The position numbers were made by a program, and so were the translations under genes. DNA of 64,000 bases from Aliikangiella sp. G2MR2-5 (lineage in GTDB: Bacteria; Pseudomonadota; Gammaproteobacteria; Enterobacterales; Kangiellaceae), in NCBI RefSeq assembly GCF_015687155.1, contig NZ_JADPQF010000001.1:1-64000 (forward strand), written 5' to 3'. Positions 25,489-34,280 of this stretch are shown here, piece by piece; within the stretch, counting starts at the first letter, position 1, and every line of letters starts with the position of its first letter. A model generated the notes under the pieces. That model worked only from the letters and a program-made list of their open reading frames with translations. It was not told the DNA's origin and did not search any database.

Positions 25489-27450
25489 ATGAAGACCTCA
25501 AGAAAACTGGAGCCTGTTGAGCAAGATCTGAACGGGCAGAGCATTTTCTGCTATATGGACAACCATATTGAAGAAAATGAGCTAAAAAGGATTGACTATG
25601 AAAGTAACTGCTTTCGACTCTGTTGCGGAGAAACAATCCCATTTGAAGAGATAAGGTTTCTGATTGTTAGAGATCCCCTTTTTGCTACATTAGACGAGTA
25701 TCTGAAAGAGTCAGACAAACAAGCAAGAAAGTCTCACTATTATCAATTTACATTTAACTACACAGATGGAAATATTCGAGAGGGCAAGTGTGTTCAATGT
25801 AAATTGACCAAAGGGCTATGGCATGTATATCGGTGTCACCAAGGACAAATTTATTATATTTTAATTCCCGACATCCATATCGAGAGTCACAAGTTAAGAG
25901 AATTGTCGATTCCTCGTTTTTCGCAACCCGAAGAGGTGGAAAAAGAGGATGAGATTACTCCTATTTCATTTGACCTCGCGAAAGTTCAACTGGATGAAGA
26001 ATTATTGCACACCTTTTCGCCAGAAATTTTACAGAAATATCATGCAGTGCCTCTTTATGTCAGAGATAACAACCTGGTTGTGGCAATTGCGGATCCCACA
26101 GATATGGACGCTTTACAAATTCTCAGCTTTGTTTCCGGCAAGACCATTGAGCCAGTTCGAGCACCCCAACGTAAAATCGATCGTAGTTTAAGCAAGTGGA
26201 TATACTCAAAAAATGAAAATGACGCGCTAATAGAACTTGAAGAAAAAGGAGCTTTGAATCAACCAGAGCTCACAAGTAATGAAATTGAAAATTTGGGTAA
26301 GCAAAAAGGTGTCATACGACTAATGCAGTCAATTATTGTTGAAGCAATCAGTCGAGGTGCTTCTGATATTCACTTGCACCCAAGAAAAGATCATCTGGAT
26401 CTATTGCTCAGACTGGACGGAAATCTGGTCCCCATTCGGCAGATAAACCTTTCCTTACATCAAGCGCTAATCAGTAGAATAAAAATTTTGGGAAGGATGG
26501 ATATCTCGGAACACCGACTACCTCAGGATGGCAGAATTGAGCTGAGATATGGTGATAGCAATATTGATATGCGGATCTCCATTATGCCAACAATTTTTGG
26601 TGAAAGTGCAGTGATTCGAGTGCTCGATAGTGGTAAGGGATTGCTTTCTCTGGATCAGCTCGGTTTCAATGATAAAGATACAGAACAATTACAACATATG
26701 CTTCATGCTAGCTATGGTATGGTATTAGTTACCGGCCCTACAGGATCGGGTAAGTCAACAACCTTGTATGCGGCACTAACCGAGCTAATTAATCAGGGGC
26801 CACATATAATTACGGTAGAAGAGCCGGTTGAATATCAAATTGATGGAGTGACTCAAATACCGGTTAACCACAAGACCGGCTATACCTTCGCAAGAGCGCT
26901 TCGAAATATTTTAAGACACGATCCCGATATTATCATGATTGGAGAAATTCGCGATAGTGAAACAGCTAAAATTGCAGTTGAAAGCGCACTAACCGGACAT
27001 CTGGTGCTCAGTACTTTACACACAAATAGTGCGGCGAGTACAATTACGAGGTTACTAGAAATAGGTGTACATTCCTACTTGTTAAAGGACGCGCTCGTAG
27101 GGGTTATTGCTCAGCGGCTGGTTAGAAAAATATGTACTCACTGTAAGCAGGAGGCTGTAGTTAAATCTGCGATACTTGAAGTTATCGGGGCAGGTCAGGA
27201 TGAAACATTTTTTGAAGGCAAAGGGTGTAAGTCTTGTCACGGGACCGGAGTTTCAGGAAGAATGGCGGTGTATGAAATGCTCGTTATGTCCTCTGCTATA
27301 AAACAAGCTATTAGTGACAATAAAAGTGCGCTTGAACTCGAAGATATTTCGATGAATGAAGGAATGATTCTTCTTGGAAAAAGGGCTCTGGAGCTTGCAC
27401 GACAGGGACTAATTTCTGCTGACGAAGTCTATCGGGTCAGGTCGAATTAA
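25489..27450 (+). CDS. Orphan GspE/PilB-family secretion ATPase with an added N-terminal region
   Basis: A 653-residue (or slightly longer) type II secretion/type IV pilus ATPase homologue. The C-terminal ATPase carries Walker A GPTGSGKST (about 416-424), the Asp box ITVEEPVEYQID, Walker B IIMIGEIRDSETA, the His box STLHTN, and a zinc tetracysteine site (CTHC, CKSC). An MshEN-like N2 domain (about 180-260) precedes it. The first 160 residues are unusual and include TFNYTDGNIREGKC, resembling a small DUF6982-type beta-barrel. No pilin, GspF or secretin genes lie nearby. ATG 25489 is chosen; GTG 25483 also has a purine-rich GGGGGAG upstream. Its stop shares TTAA with the convergent di-heme gene. 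Confidence 0.87.
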   Translation: MKTSRKLEPVEQDLNGQSIFCYMDNHIEENELKRIDYESNCFRLCCGETIPFEEIRFLIVRDPLFATLDEYLKESDKQARKSHYYQFTFNYTDGNIREGKCVQCKLTKGLWHVYRCHQGQIYYILIPDIHIESHKLRELSIPRFSQPEEVEKEDEITPISFDLAKVQLDEELLHTFSPEILQKYHAVPLYVRDNNLVVAIADPTDMDALQILSFVSGKTIEPVRAPQRKIDRSLSKWIYSKNENDALIELEEKGALNQPELTSNEIENLGKQKGVIRLMQSIIVEAISRGASDIHLHPRKDHLDLLLRLDGNLVPIRQINLSLHQALISRIKILGRMDISEHRLPQDGRIELRYGDSNIDMRISIMPTIFGESAVIRVLDSGKGLLSLDQLGFNDKDTEQLQHMLHASYGMVLVTGPTGSGKSTTLYAALTELINQGPHIITVEEPVEYQIDGVTQIPVNHKTGYTFARALRNILRHDPDIIMIGEIRDSETAKIAVESALTGHLVLSTLHTNSAASTITRLLEIGVHSYLLKDALVGVIAQRLVRKICTHCKQEAVVKSAILEVIGAGQDETFFEGKGCKSCHGTGVSGRMAVYEMLVMSSAIKQAISDNKSALELEDISMNEGMILLGKRALELARQGLISADEVYRVRSN

Positions 27451-28589
27451 CTGGAATCCTTAACCGGCTCTGAGTATTTTTTATTAGTGAGAAAATTTTG
27501 GTCAGTGAGTGATTTTAGAAAATTAATCAGATCACTCTTTTCTTGCTCGCTAATCTCAAAGCCTTTAATAAATGGGCTTTTTAACGGATTGTTTCTACCA
27601 TCGCCCTGATAATTTCCTGAATCTATATTGCGGCCACCGGCGGCATAAAAATCGATAACTTGCTCTAAGGTTGCGATACTACCATCATGCATATAAGGTG
27701 CTGTGACTTCTATATTTCTCAAGGTTGGTGCTCTAAACTTGCCCTTGTCTGAATCATTTAGTGTGATTTCGTAGAGGCCGTTGTCGACGGCAGGGTAGTC
27801 CCCCTTGACAGAGACATTGTAGAGGCCTGTATTGTGAAAAGGCTTTCTATCCAGTATTTGTTTTTCGTGGAAAGTAGATTGAGTGAAATTAAAGCCTCCA
27901 TGACAGTGGTGGCATTCTAGTTTTTCTGAAAAAAACAGGTTCATTCCTCTTAAAGCAGACTCACTCAATGCGCTGTCATCTCCATCATAAGCATAATGGT
28001 CAAACGGCGAATCCAAAGAGACCAGACTTCTAACAAAGCTAGCTAATGACTTCACTATCAGCTCAAAACTGATGTCTTCCTCTGGAAAAGCTGATTCAAA
28101 AAGCTTTTGATATTCATCGCTTTTGAAACGAGAAAGTACTATTTCTTCATGACCAGAAATACCGAGTTCCACAGGATTTTCGCCAAACATCGGGATTAAT
28201 AGTTGTCGTTCTATCGTGTCGAGTCCGCTGTGCGCCCAGGTTAACGTTTTGTTATAAGCAATATTGACTAGTGCTGGTGAGTTCCTTCGGATTTTCTCTC
28301 CACTACTACCGACAGAGGTTTGCAGATTTTCCGCAAAAGCAAATATTTGTTGGTGACAAGTTGCGCAAGATTGAGTTTGGTTGAATGACAGGTTTTTGTC
28401 ATAAAAAATTTTCCTTCCCAGCTCGACTTTTGCATTTGTCATAGGGTTGCTCACTGGCGTTTGAGGGCGTGGAAAACCATCCCTTAATTGCCAGTTGAAT
28501 TCTGTTTTTTCAACTTTAGGCTCACATCCGTAAAGGAAAAACTGAAAGCTTAAAATAATGATGGCTGAAATAAAGTACTTCCCGCTCAT
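27447..28589 (-). CDS. mbnH: MbnH-like di-heme (MauG/cytochrome c peroxidase family) lipoprotein
   Basis: A 380-residue di-heme enzyme of the MauG/CCP superfamily with lipobox FFLYGC (Cys22). Heme motifs are CATCH (75-79) and CHHCH (226-230). Other landmarks are LGRKIFYDKNLS, RNSPALVNIAYN and APYMHDGSIATLEQVIDFY. The 4-bp overlap with the upstream MbnP-like gene defines the metallo-mystery pair. In the studied pair, MbnH oxidises a tryptophan of MbnP to kynurenine to build a copper site. Assignment as MbnH rather than a peroxide-detoxifying CCP rests on the partner. Its stop overlaps that of the convergent GspE-like gene. Confidence 0.82.
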   Translation of the reverse strand: MSGKYFISAIIILSFQFFLYGCEPKVEKTEFNWQLRDGFPRPQTPVSNPMTNAKVELGRKIFYDKNLSFNQTQSCATCHQQIFAFAENLQTSVGSSGEKIRRNSPALVNIAYNKTLTWAHSGLDTIERQLLIPMFGENPVELGISGHEEIVLSRFKSDEYQKLFESAFPEEDISFELIVKSLASFVRSLVSLDSPFDHYAYDGDDSALSESALRGMNLFFSEKLECHHCHGGFNFTQSTFHEKQILDRKPFHNTGLYNVSVKGDYPAVDNGLYEITLNDSDKGKFRAPTLRNIEVTAPYMHDGSIATLEQVIDFYAAGGRNIDSGNYQGDGRNNPLKSPFIKGFEISEQEKSDLINFLKSLTDQNFLTNKKYSEPVKDSS

Positions 28590-29407
28590 CTGGACACCTG
28601 CATAAAAACCTGCTGCTTTCCATTGACGCCAACATTATTTAAAAGTTGTTCGCACAAAGGATCGTCTGGAGAGCTTTGACAACCCGGATAATCTACAATA
28701 TTGATGTCATCGATTAATTGACCAATATCCAAAGTTATCGCTTGGTTGATGTTAAAGTTTTGGAGTTGTACCTGAACCTGGTTAGGATGTTTGCATTCCT
28801 TGCCGGGGGCCCTGACTGGTGATGGTGATTGACAACCAGTTGATCCGAGATGGAACATCCAAAAATGATTGGTATCTTCTATTAAATTCTTTTCGTCGGA
28901 ATCAATCGTTTGCTTGCTTTTTAACTCTATTCGAAAAAATTTGTAGCCCATTTGCCATGTCCAGAACATATCTGGCTGATTCAAAGGATAAGGCTGGGTT
29001 ATTGGATTCAAATGATTTCGGTCAAAAGGAACGCCGACCTTAAATTCTATTTCATCGAGTTCTTCTGTCTCAGGTAAATCCTCATTTTTAACCAAAATTT
29101 GCCAGTTTGCTTCTTGCCCGCAAACTTCACCAATAAGGAAAATATCAGCATTTGCATTCTGGTTGCCATCTTTTGCATTGGTTAATCTGAACCAGCGAGA
29201 ACTACCTTTTATCTTTAAATCATAGATATAAAACTGAAGTTGGCTCAGTTGCCAATGACGATTATTTTTGGAAAAGGACTGATTGCAGTTTAGTTCTGCT
29301 CTATCGATAGTGGGGGAGAATTTTATAACAAACGGTTGCTTTTCTTCTGAACACGAAAAGAGAGTGAGGCAAACCAAATATAAAATGATATATCTTAAAA
29401 TAGTCAT
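28586..29407 (-). CDS. mbnP: MbnP-like copper-binding lipoprotein (metallo-mystery pair four-Cys protein)
   Basis: A 273-residue lipoprotein. ATG 29407 gives MTILRYIILYLVCLTLFSC, a clear lipoprotein signal with Cys19; a longer GTG start would bury it. Family landmarks are LQFYIYDLKI, the cysteine near GEVCGQ, VGVPFDRNHLNP, the tryptophan-rich DMFWTWQMGYKFFRIEL, FHLGSTGC and C-x4-Q-V. Those tryptophans include the kind of residue MbnH converts to kynurenine in the characterised pair. The extra C-terminal loop NVDYPGCQSSPDDPLCEQ adds two cysteines. It is cotranscribed with and overlaps the di-heme partner. Copper binding is from family knowledge. Confidence 0.82.
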   Translation of the reverse strand: MTILRYIILYLVCLTLFSCSEEKQPFVIKFSPTIDRAELNCNQSFSKNNRHWQLSQLQFYIYDLKIKGSSRWFRLTNAKDGNQNANADIFLIGEVCGQEANWQILVKNEDLPETEELDEIEFKVGVPFDRNHLNPITQPYPLNQPDMFWTWQMGYKFFRIELKSKQTIDSDEKNLIEDTNHFWMFHLGSTGCQSPSPVRAPGKECKHPNQVQVQLQNFNINQAITLDIGQLIDDINIVDYPGCQSSPDDPLCEQLLNNVGVNGKQQVFMQVSR

Positions 29408-29640
29408 TAAGTCATTCTGTTTATAAAAATCAGGAGTTTTAAAGCTGCTTATACAAGCATTTACTTCAAATGTCACCTTTGATAATTCGGAATTTTGTCT
29501 GGTGTTAATTCACAAAAATAACATATATAACAGGATAAACTATTGAATTCTTATAAAAAGTGAATATTCAACTTTTTTGACTTAATAACTAGTGCTATTA
29601 ATTAATTATGACCAGGTAAAGTAAGCGATAATTGATAAAA

Positions 29641-32448
29641 ATGACAATTTTTAATATAGAAAAAAAGCAGGACTTTTTTTATTTCAACGGTAAGTGGCAA
29701 TTTTACCGAAATTTAGAAAAGTATTCAGTGAAGCTCTTGTTATTATTATCTAGTTTATTGCTAGGTTCGCAGAATCTACTTGCTCATACAGAACATGACA
29801 AAGCTCGTTTTGTTTCTCAAGAGGGGACTGATCAAGGGTACTGTGACAATGCACTTAGACCCTGTAAAACGATTGTTTATGCTGTACAGAGAGCGAATAA
29901 GGGAGATAAAGTTCTTGTTGCAAGCGGACATTACCAAATACAGTCTGCTGAAGAGCTTTTTTATTTAAAGAGTGAAATTGTACCCATCTTAGCTGGCTTC
30001 AATCGATTTGACCATTTTCAAAATCAGAGTCCCAAGCTCAATCCAACTTTTATCGCTGGTGTCCCGCAAGAAATGCAATCTGCGCTTATTGAAAAAGGTT
30101 TTCAGGTTGTTCGTGATGGAAAAGGTTTGGCGTTATCTGGCAAAATGAAGCAAAAGCTTCTGGCCGTAGAAGCTCTGGAACAAGCGCAAAGTTTAGTGGC
30201 TTGCTCATCAGGAATGGCAGGAAGCTTTCCTTGCAACAATATCGATCTGGTTGCTCACCTTCCGCTAAGTGCATTTAGTGGAACTCAAAATGCGGGTAAT
30301 GATATTTGGGGGCATGTTGATCTTAATACTGGTATTGAATATGCCATTATTGGACTGCAAAGGGGAGCGGCTGTCGTCAGCTTGGCAACTCCGGAAAATC
30401 CTGTTGAAGTAGGCGTTGTCAGCGGATCTGCTGCTACCTGGAGAGACATCAAAGTCTATCAATATTTTGACACGATTAGCTTCAAGTGGAAGGCTTACGC
30501 CTACGTAACTATTGATGGTGCCGGCGACGGAGTTACCATCATTGATCTGAATGATCTACCTAATAGTGTTTCTCTGGTAGAGAGAAATCAAAGTGTAACT
30601 AATGCCCACAATGTTTACATTAGTAATGTCGACTACTCTTTAAATATCAAGCTTGAAGGTGTAGATCCTGTTCTCCAATTAATAGGGGCCGGACCCTATT
30701 CCGGCTCTTTCCATTCTTACAGTCTTGAAAACCCGGAAACGATCACGGTTAAAAATAACCAGTCTAGCTTTAATGGATATACACATGATGGAGCCTCAGT
30801 TTTAATTTCTGATTCAAGAGCCACCAATGGTTGTGTTAATGGAGGTGTCAGCTGTACAGTCTTTGTTGATTTTAATGAAAAAGAGATGGTCTTATGGGAT
30901 ATCACCGATCCGACCGATACCAGACATCTTTCTACCGCTGAATACGATGACGTAGACAAAGTAAATCAATATGTTCATTCCGGGTGGGTAACGGAAGATA
31001 AAAACTATGTACTTTTACATGACGAATTTGATGAGTATCGAGGTGGTCTTAACTCAACAGTGAGAATTTTCGATATCAGTAATCTGACCAGTCCGGTTAA
31101 GGTCGGGCAATGGACTGGACCTACTAGAGCCATCGACCATAATGGATTTGTCCGAGGAAATCGTTATTATATGTCCAACTATGAAAGAGGGTTGACTGTA
31201 TTGGATATCGAAAATCCTCAAAACCCTCAGGAAGTAGGTTATTTTGATACCTTCCCCAGTAGCAATAACGCGTCATTTAATGGCGCCTGGGGAGTTTATC
31301 CTTTCTTGCCTTCCGGACTTATTTTAGTGAGTGATATAAATAGTGGACTCTATGTATTACGAGACAATACTCAAAATGATGTTCAGGGAAGCGTTAGCTT
31401 TACTTCGCCATCAATAGAAGTTAATCGTGGCGAAACGGTTGATGTGACTGTTAATCGGGTAAATGCTTCTGTCAGTGCCACTTCTTCAAGTGTGGGGATT
31501 GAAATGCTTTCTGGCAGCGCTACAGCCGGCGAAGACTTTGTGCTGGAGGCTCATACTATTAGCTGGACCGGAAACGAAGCTGGGAGCAAAAATTTCAGTC
31601 TAACAATACCGACGGATAATTCTTCCTCGCAGCATACAGAAACTTTTTATATGCGTTTGTATAATCCAACTAACGGAATGACTCTGACGAGCCCTAGCTA
31701 TCTGAAAGTTGTTGTCAACGGCGTTCCTAACGGTGGAGCACTGTCACTTGCCAATAATCAGGTTTCGGTCCTTGAAGGGGCAGGCTCTCTCTCTTTACAA
31801 GTTGAGCGAAGTGGAGGAAGTGAAGGGGCTGTTAGCATTGACTACCAGTTAGTTGACGGTAGTGCTACTGCCGGTGAGGACTATGAAGCTGGCTCAGGAA
31901 CGCTAGAGTGGGCTGATGGAGATTCGACTGATAAAACAGTCACAATCATATTAAACGATGATGAAATCAGTGAAGCTGATGAGACTTTCATCTTAAGTTT
32001 GTCAAATGCAACTGGTGCCGTTATGGGAACCAATACTAGCGTTGAAGTTACACTGTTGGATGAGGAATCCAATACTCCACCTCAAGTCTCGCTAGCTGAC
32101 GACTTTGAAGTCAACGCGGGCCAGCAGGTAAGTCTGTCAGTAACTGCCACAGATGCTGAAGGCGATTCGCTTAGCTATCTATGGGAACAAACAGCAGGGA
32201 GCCCGGTAAGCCTTAATAATGCAAATCAGGCCAATTCAACCTTTACCGCTCCCGCAATTGAAGACGAACTGGCTTTTACTATAACCGTAACGGACATCCG
32301 CGGTGGGGCAACTCAGGAAAATATAACTGTTAAAGTAGTCGCTCCACCACAGTCTAGTAGCGGCGGTGGTAGTTTGAGTTGGTGGATATTGGTGCTGCTT
32401 TTCCTGGCCGCTTCTGGCAGAGTAGAGCTTTCTGTTCAGAAAAACTAA
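29641..32448 (+). CDS. Choice-of-anchor-B family protein with Calx-beta repeats and GlyGly-CTERM tail
   Basis: A roughly 935-residue secreted protein. After a signal segment (LLLLLSSLLLGSQNLLA), residues 50-150 resemble a right-handed-helix start (FVSQEGTDQGYCDNALRPCK). Residues about 180-570 are a choice-of-anchor-B/LVIVD-type propeller (NDIWGHVDLNTGIEYAIIGL, RDIKVYQYF, DHNGFVRGNRYYMSNYERGL). Two Calx-beta domains (about 580-810) and a cadherin/Ig-like domain follow. The end, GGGSLSWWILVLLFLAAS plus a basic residue, is a GlyGly-CTERM signal processed by rhombosortase and linked to type II secretion. It is divergent from mbnP. Start position is uncertain within about 30 codons. Confidence 0.82.
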   Translation: MTIFNIEKKQDFFYFNGKWQFYRNLEKYSVKLLLLLSSLLLGSQNLLAHTEHDKARFVSQEGTDQGYCDNALRPCKTIVYAVQRANKGDKVLVASGHYQIQSAEELFYLKSEIVPILAGFNRFDHFQNQSPKLNPTFIAGVPQEMQSALIEKGFQVVRDGKGLALSGKMKQKLLAVEALEQAQSLVACSSGMAGSFPCNNIDLVAHLPLSAFSGTQNAGNDIWGHVDLNTGIEYAIIGLQRGAAVVSLATPENPVEVGVVSGSAATWRDIKVYQYFDTISFKWKAYAYVTIDGAGDGVTIIDLNDLPNSVSLVERNQSVTNAHNVYISNVDYSLNIKLEGVDPVLQLIGAGPYSGSFHSYSLENPETITVKNNQSSFNGYTHDGASVLISDSRATNGCVNGGVSCTVFVDFNEKEMVLWDITDPTDTRHLSTAEYDDVDKVNQYVHSGWVTEDKNYVLLHDEFDEYRGGLNSTVRIFDISNLTSPVKVGQWTGPTRAIDHNGFVRGNRYYMSNYERGLTVLDIENPQNPQEVGYFDTFPSSNNASFNGAWGVYPFLPSGLILVSDINSGLYVLRDNTQNDVQGSVSFTSPSIEVNRGETVDVTVNRVNASVSATSSSVGIEMLSGSATAGEDFVLEAHTISWTGNEAGSKNFSLTIPTDNSSSQHTETFYMRLYNPTNGMTLTSPSYLKVVVNGVPNGGALSLANNQVSVLEGAGSLSLQVERSGGSEGAVSIDYQLVDGSATAGEDYEAGSGTLEWADGDSTDKTVTIILNDDEISEADETFILSLSNATGAVMGTNTSVEVTLLDEESNTPPQVSLADDFEVNAGQQVSLSVTATDAEGDSLSYLWEQTAGSPVSLNNANQANSTFTAPAIEDELAFTITVTDIRGGATQENITVKVVAPPQSSSGGGSLSWWILVLLFLAASGRVELSVQKN

Positions 32449-32492
32449 GGTTGGTGCCGTTCTTTTTACTCGAATCTGCCAGAAGTTCCTGT

Positions 32493-32498
32493 TACACT
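32493..32498 (+). promoter_or_regulatory. Likely -10 element of rnpB
   Basis: TACACT sits 6 nt before the predicted first base of the RNA. The discriminator that follows is GC-rich (CGCCG), as in growth-controlled stable-RNA promoters. No good -35 was found at 16-18 bp. Confidence 0.45.
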
Positions 32499-32503
32499 CG
32501 CCG

Positions 32504-32876
32504 TCGGTCGGCTAAACAGTCGCTGCCTGAAGCATTTTTTGCCTCAGGGGGAGGAAAGTCCGGACTTTACAGAGCAGGGTGCCAGGTAACGCCTGGGGGG
32601 CGAAAGCCTACGGAAAGTGCCGCAGAAAATATACCGCCGAGTTCTACTCGGTAAGGGTGAAAAGGTGTCGGTAAGAGCGCACCGCGCTGGTGGTAACATC
32701 AGTGGCAGGGTAAACCCCACCCGAAGCAAGACCAAATAGGGTTCCTTCAGAGCAGCTTGTCTGACTCTTAAGGCGTGGCTCGCGCTGGAACCGGGTAGGT
32801 CGCATGAGTGTTATGGTGACGTGACACCTAGATGAATGACTGTTCAAGACAGAATCCGGCTTATCGGCTGACCTCT
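32504..32876 (+). ncRNA. rnpB: RNase P RNA, type A
   Basis: Catalytic RNA of RNase P, which matures tRNA 5' ends. Conserved stretches match E. coli M1 RNA: GAGGAAAGTCCGG (about 32552), GCAGGGTGCCAGGTAACGCC, GTAAGAGCGCACCG, AAACCCCACCCG, AGCAAGACCAAATAGG, and the 3' region GATGAATGACTGT-AAGACAGAATCCGGCTTATCGG. The ends pair through GGTCGGCT (32506) and GGCTGACC (ending 32873) as helix P1, which sets the approximate limits. Length is about 373 nt, close to E. coli. It starts about 55 bp after the choice-of-anchor-B gene and ends at a strong terminator. Confidence 0.97.
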
Positions 32877-32886
32877 AAAACAAGCT

Positions 32887-32919
32887 AAAGGGAGCTCTCG
32901 GAGCTCCCTTTATTTTTTC
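32887..32919 (+). terminator. Rho-independent terminator of rnpB
   Basis: Perfect 11-bp stem AAAGGGAGCTC/GAGCTCCCTTT with a 3-nt loop, followed by ATTTTTT. Confidence 0.92.
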
Positions 32920-32942
32920 CTACCTGAGTTGGTAGCTATTCT

Positions 32943-33236
32943 TTAGTAGCAAATCAGTGCATAGAACCCAATTTGTTTAGTTGTTTCAGACCAAAGAACA
33001 TTGGACTGTAGCAATTTGATGCCTTTTAGTCGTTTATTAATTTCTTCCTCGAACAGATCTCTATTATCGCTAAAGAAAACTTCGCAGTTCTTGAGATCTG
33101 TAGTTATTTCCTGGCCGGTTTCAGCTGCATAAACTGTCGGAATTAGTGGAGTATTTTTCTGGTTTAGCTGACCTATTCCGACAGAGAGAATTGCGCCACA
33201 CAAAAACGAAATTATAATTTTAGTATCAAGTTTCAT
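32943..33236 (-). CDS. Small secreted or membrane-anchored protein, unrecognised
   Basis: A 97-residue protein with a hydrophobic N-terminus (about 7-22, IIISFLCGAILSVGIG) followed by a polar domain (about 45-97) with FFSDNRDLFEEEINKRLKGIK and a C-terminal FYALICY. Cys51 and Cys96 could pair. It follows the ABC_sub_bind-like gene by 63 bp on the same strand, as the third member of a short operon. No family recognised. Confidence 0.55.
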   Translation of the reverse strand: MKLDTKIIISFLCGAILSVGIGQLNQKNTPLIPTVYAAETGQEITTDLKNCEVFFSDNRDLFEEEINKRLKGIKLLQSNVLWSETTKQIGFYALICY

Positions 33237-33299
33237 AAGATATTCCTGATATAAGCTTACTCGCCACTCCTTACTTTTGTAGCAATATGGAAATAAACA

Positions 33300-34280
33300 C
33301 TACTTCACTATTTCATCCACTTGTCTAAGCTGGTTCTCAATGTAAGCAATTCCCTTATTTTTTAGCGTAGAGAGATTTACAAATTTCTTCACAGAATAGG
33401 GTTGCATTATATTGCCCGAATCCAACTCCCAGTCATTGTCCTGTACTTCAAAAATAATTCCTGCTAACTGTGCTCCCATTCCATAGTCATCAGGAACAAT
33501 GGCAAATGAACCCAATGGAATTTTTTGTAGAAAAATTTTCACCCCGACAATTGCAGGAAGTTTTGATTTTGTTCGGGAAGGCAGCCAGGCTTTAGCAAGT
33601 GCATCCCGTGTTAGCAGGTTGTTATCGTTAAGGATCCAGATCGCGTCCACCTGCTTTGATAGCTGTGCAAGTGCATTTTTAACTTCTTTATCCGTATCGC
33701 TAACTTTATTTGGTAACTTGATTCCGACGAGTTCAATACCTTCTGCTTCACAAAATCTCTTGTTTTCATTGATTATATCGGTCATCCATTCTCGGTATAT
33801 AACACCTATTTTATTTATAGGTTTTCCGAGAATGCTCCGCATAGCTACAGCACTGGTAACGGCCGGAATTTCATATCTTATTGCTGTTGCGTTTTCGATA
33901 TTACTTATAAACTTATCGATAAATAACGCTGCCACTGCAATCGCAGGCGGAAAGGACTTGTTTTTGCTCTCTGCCTGAAATTTTCCATATAGATTAACTG
34001 CTTTATTGCCCATAAGTACAACAAGGCTTGGAGGAGACTTATCAAAGGATTTCTTAATTTCATTGGGCGAACTAGCATTGTCGATAATCAGTTGACTTAT
34101 TTCAAATTCACCTTCGAGATCATCGCTCATGCCTTTTGTTACTTCTTCAAAAGCAGAGCTTTTTCCTCTAACTACAAGTATGTTTTCTGCAAGGACTGTT
34201 CCTATTGACAGGTAACAAATCAGGATGCTGAACAAAAACTTTTGCATGAGGGCTTGTTTAATATTTACAGAGTTCGCCAT
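33300..34280 (-). CDS. Periplasmic solute-binding protein, ABC_sub_bind-like
   Basis: A 326-residue exported protein. AGGAG seven bases before ATG 34280 fixes the start despite a long pre-signal region; the signal peptide ends near GTVLAEN. The mature fold resembles ABC substrate-binding proteins of the PF04392 type: VVLMGNKAVNLY, IPAVTSAVAMRSILG, INKIGVIYREW, DAIWILNDNNLLTRDAL and PLGSFAIVPDDYGMGAQLAG. No permease or ATPase accompanies it, so a role as a ligand-binding sensor partner is as likely as transport. It overlaps the preceding gene by 16 bp. Confidence 0.72.
   Translation of the reverse strand: MANSVNIKQALMQKFLFSILICYLSIGTVLAENILVVRGKSSAFEEVTKGMSDDLEGEFEISQLIIDNASSPNEIKKSFDKSPPSLVVLMGNKAVNLYGKFQAESKNKSFPPAIAVAALFIDKFISNIENATAIRYEIPAVTSAVAMRSILGKPINKIGVIYREWMTDIINENKRFCEAEGIELVGIKLPNKVSDTDKEVKNALAQLSKQVDAIWILNDNNLLTRDALAKAWLPSRTKSKLPAIVGVKIFLQKIPLGSFAIVPDDYGMGAQLAGIIFEVQDNDWELDSGNIMQPYSVKKFVNLSTLKNKGIAYIENQLRQVDEIVK

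Noticed and set aside
32379-32654. Plus-strand 91-codon frame through the rnpB 5' region
   Set aside because: It overlaps the choice-of-anchor-B gene end and conserved RNase P RNA, so it is a shadow.
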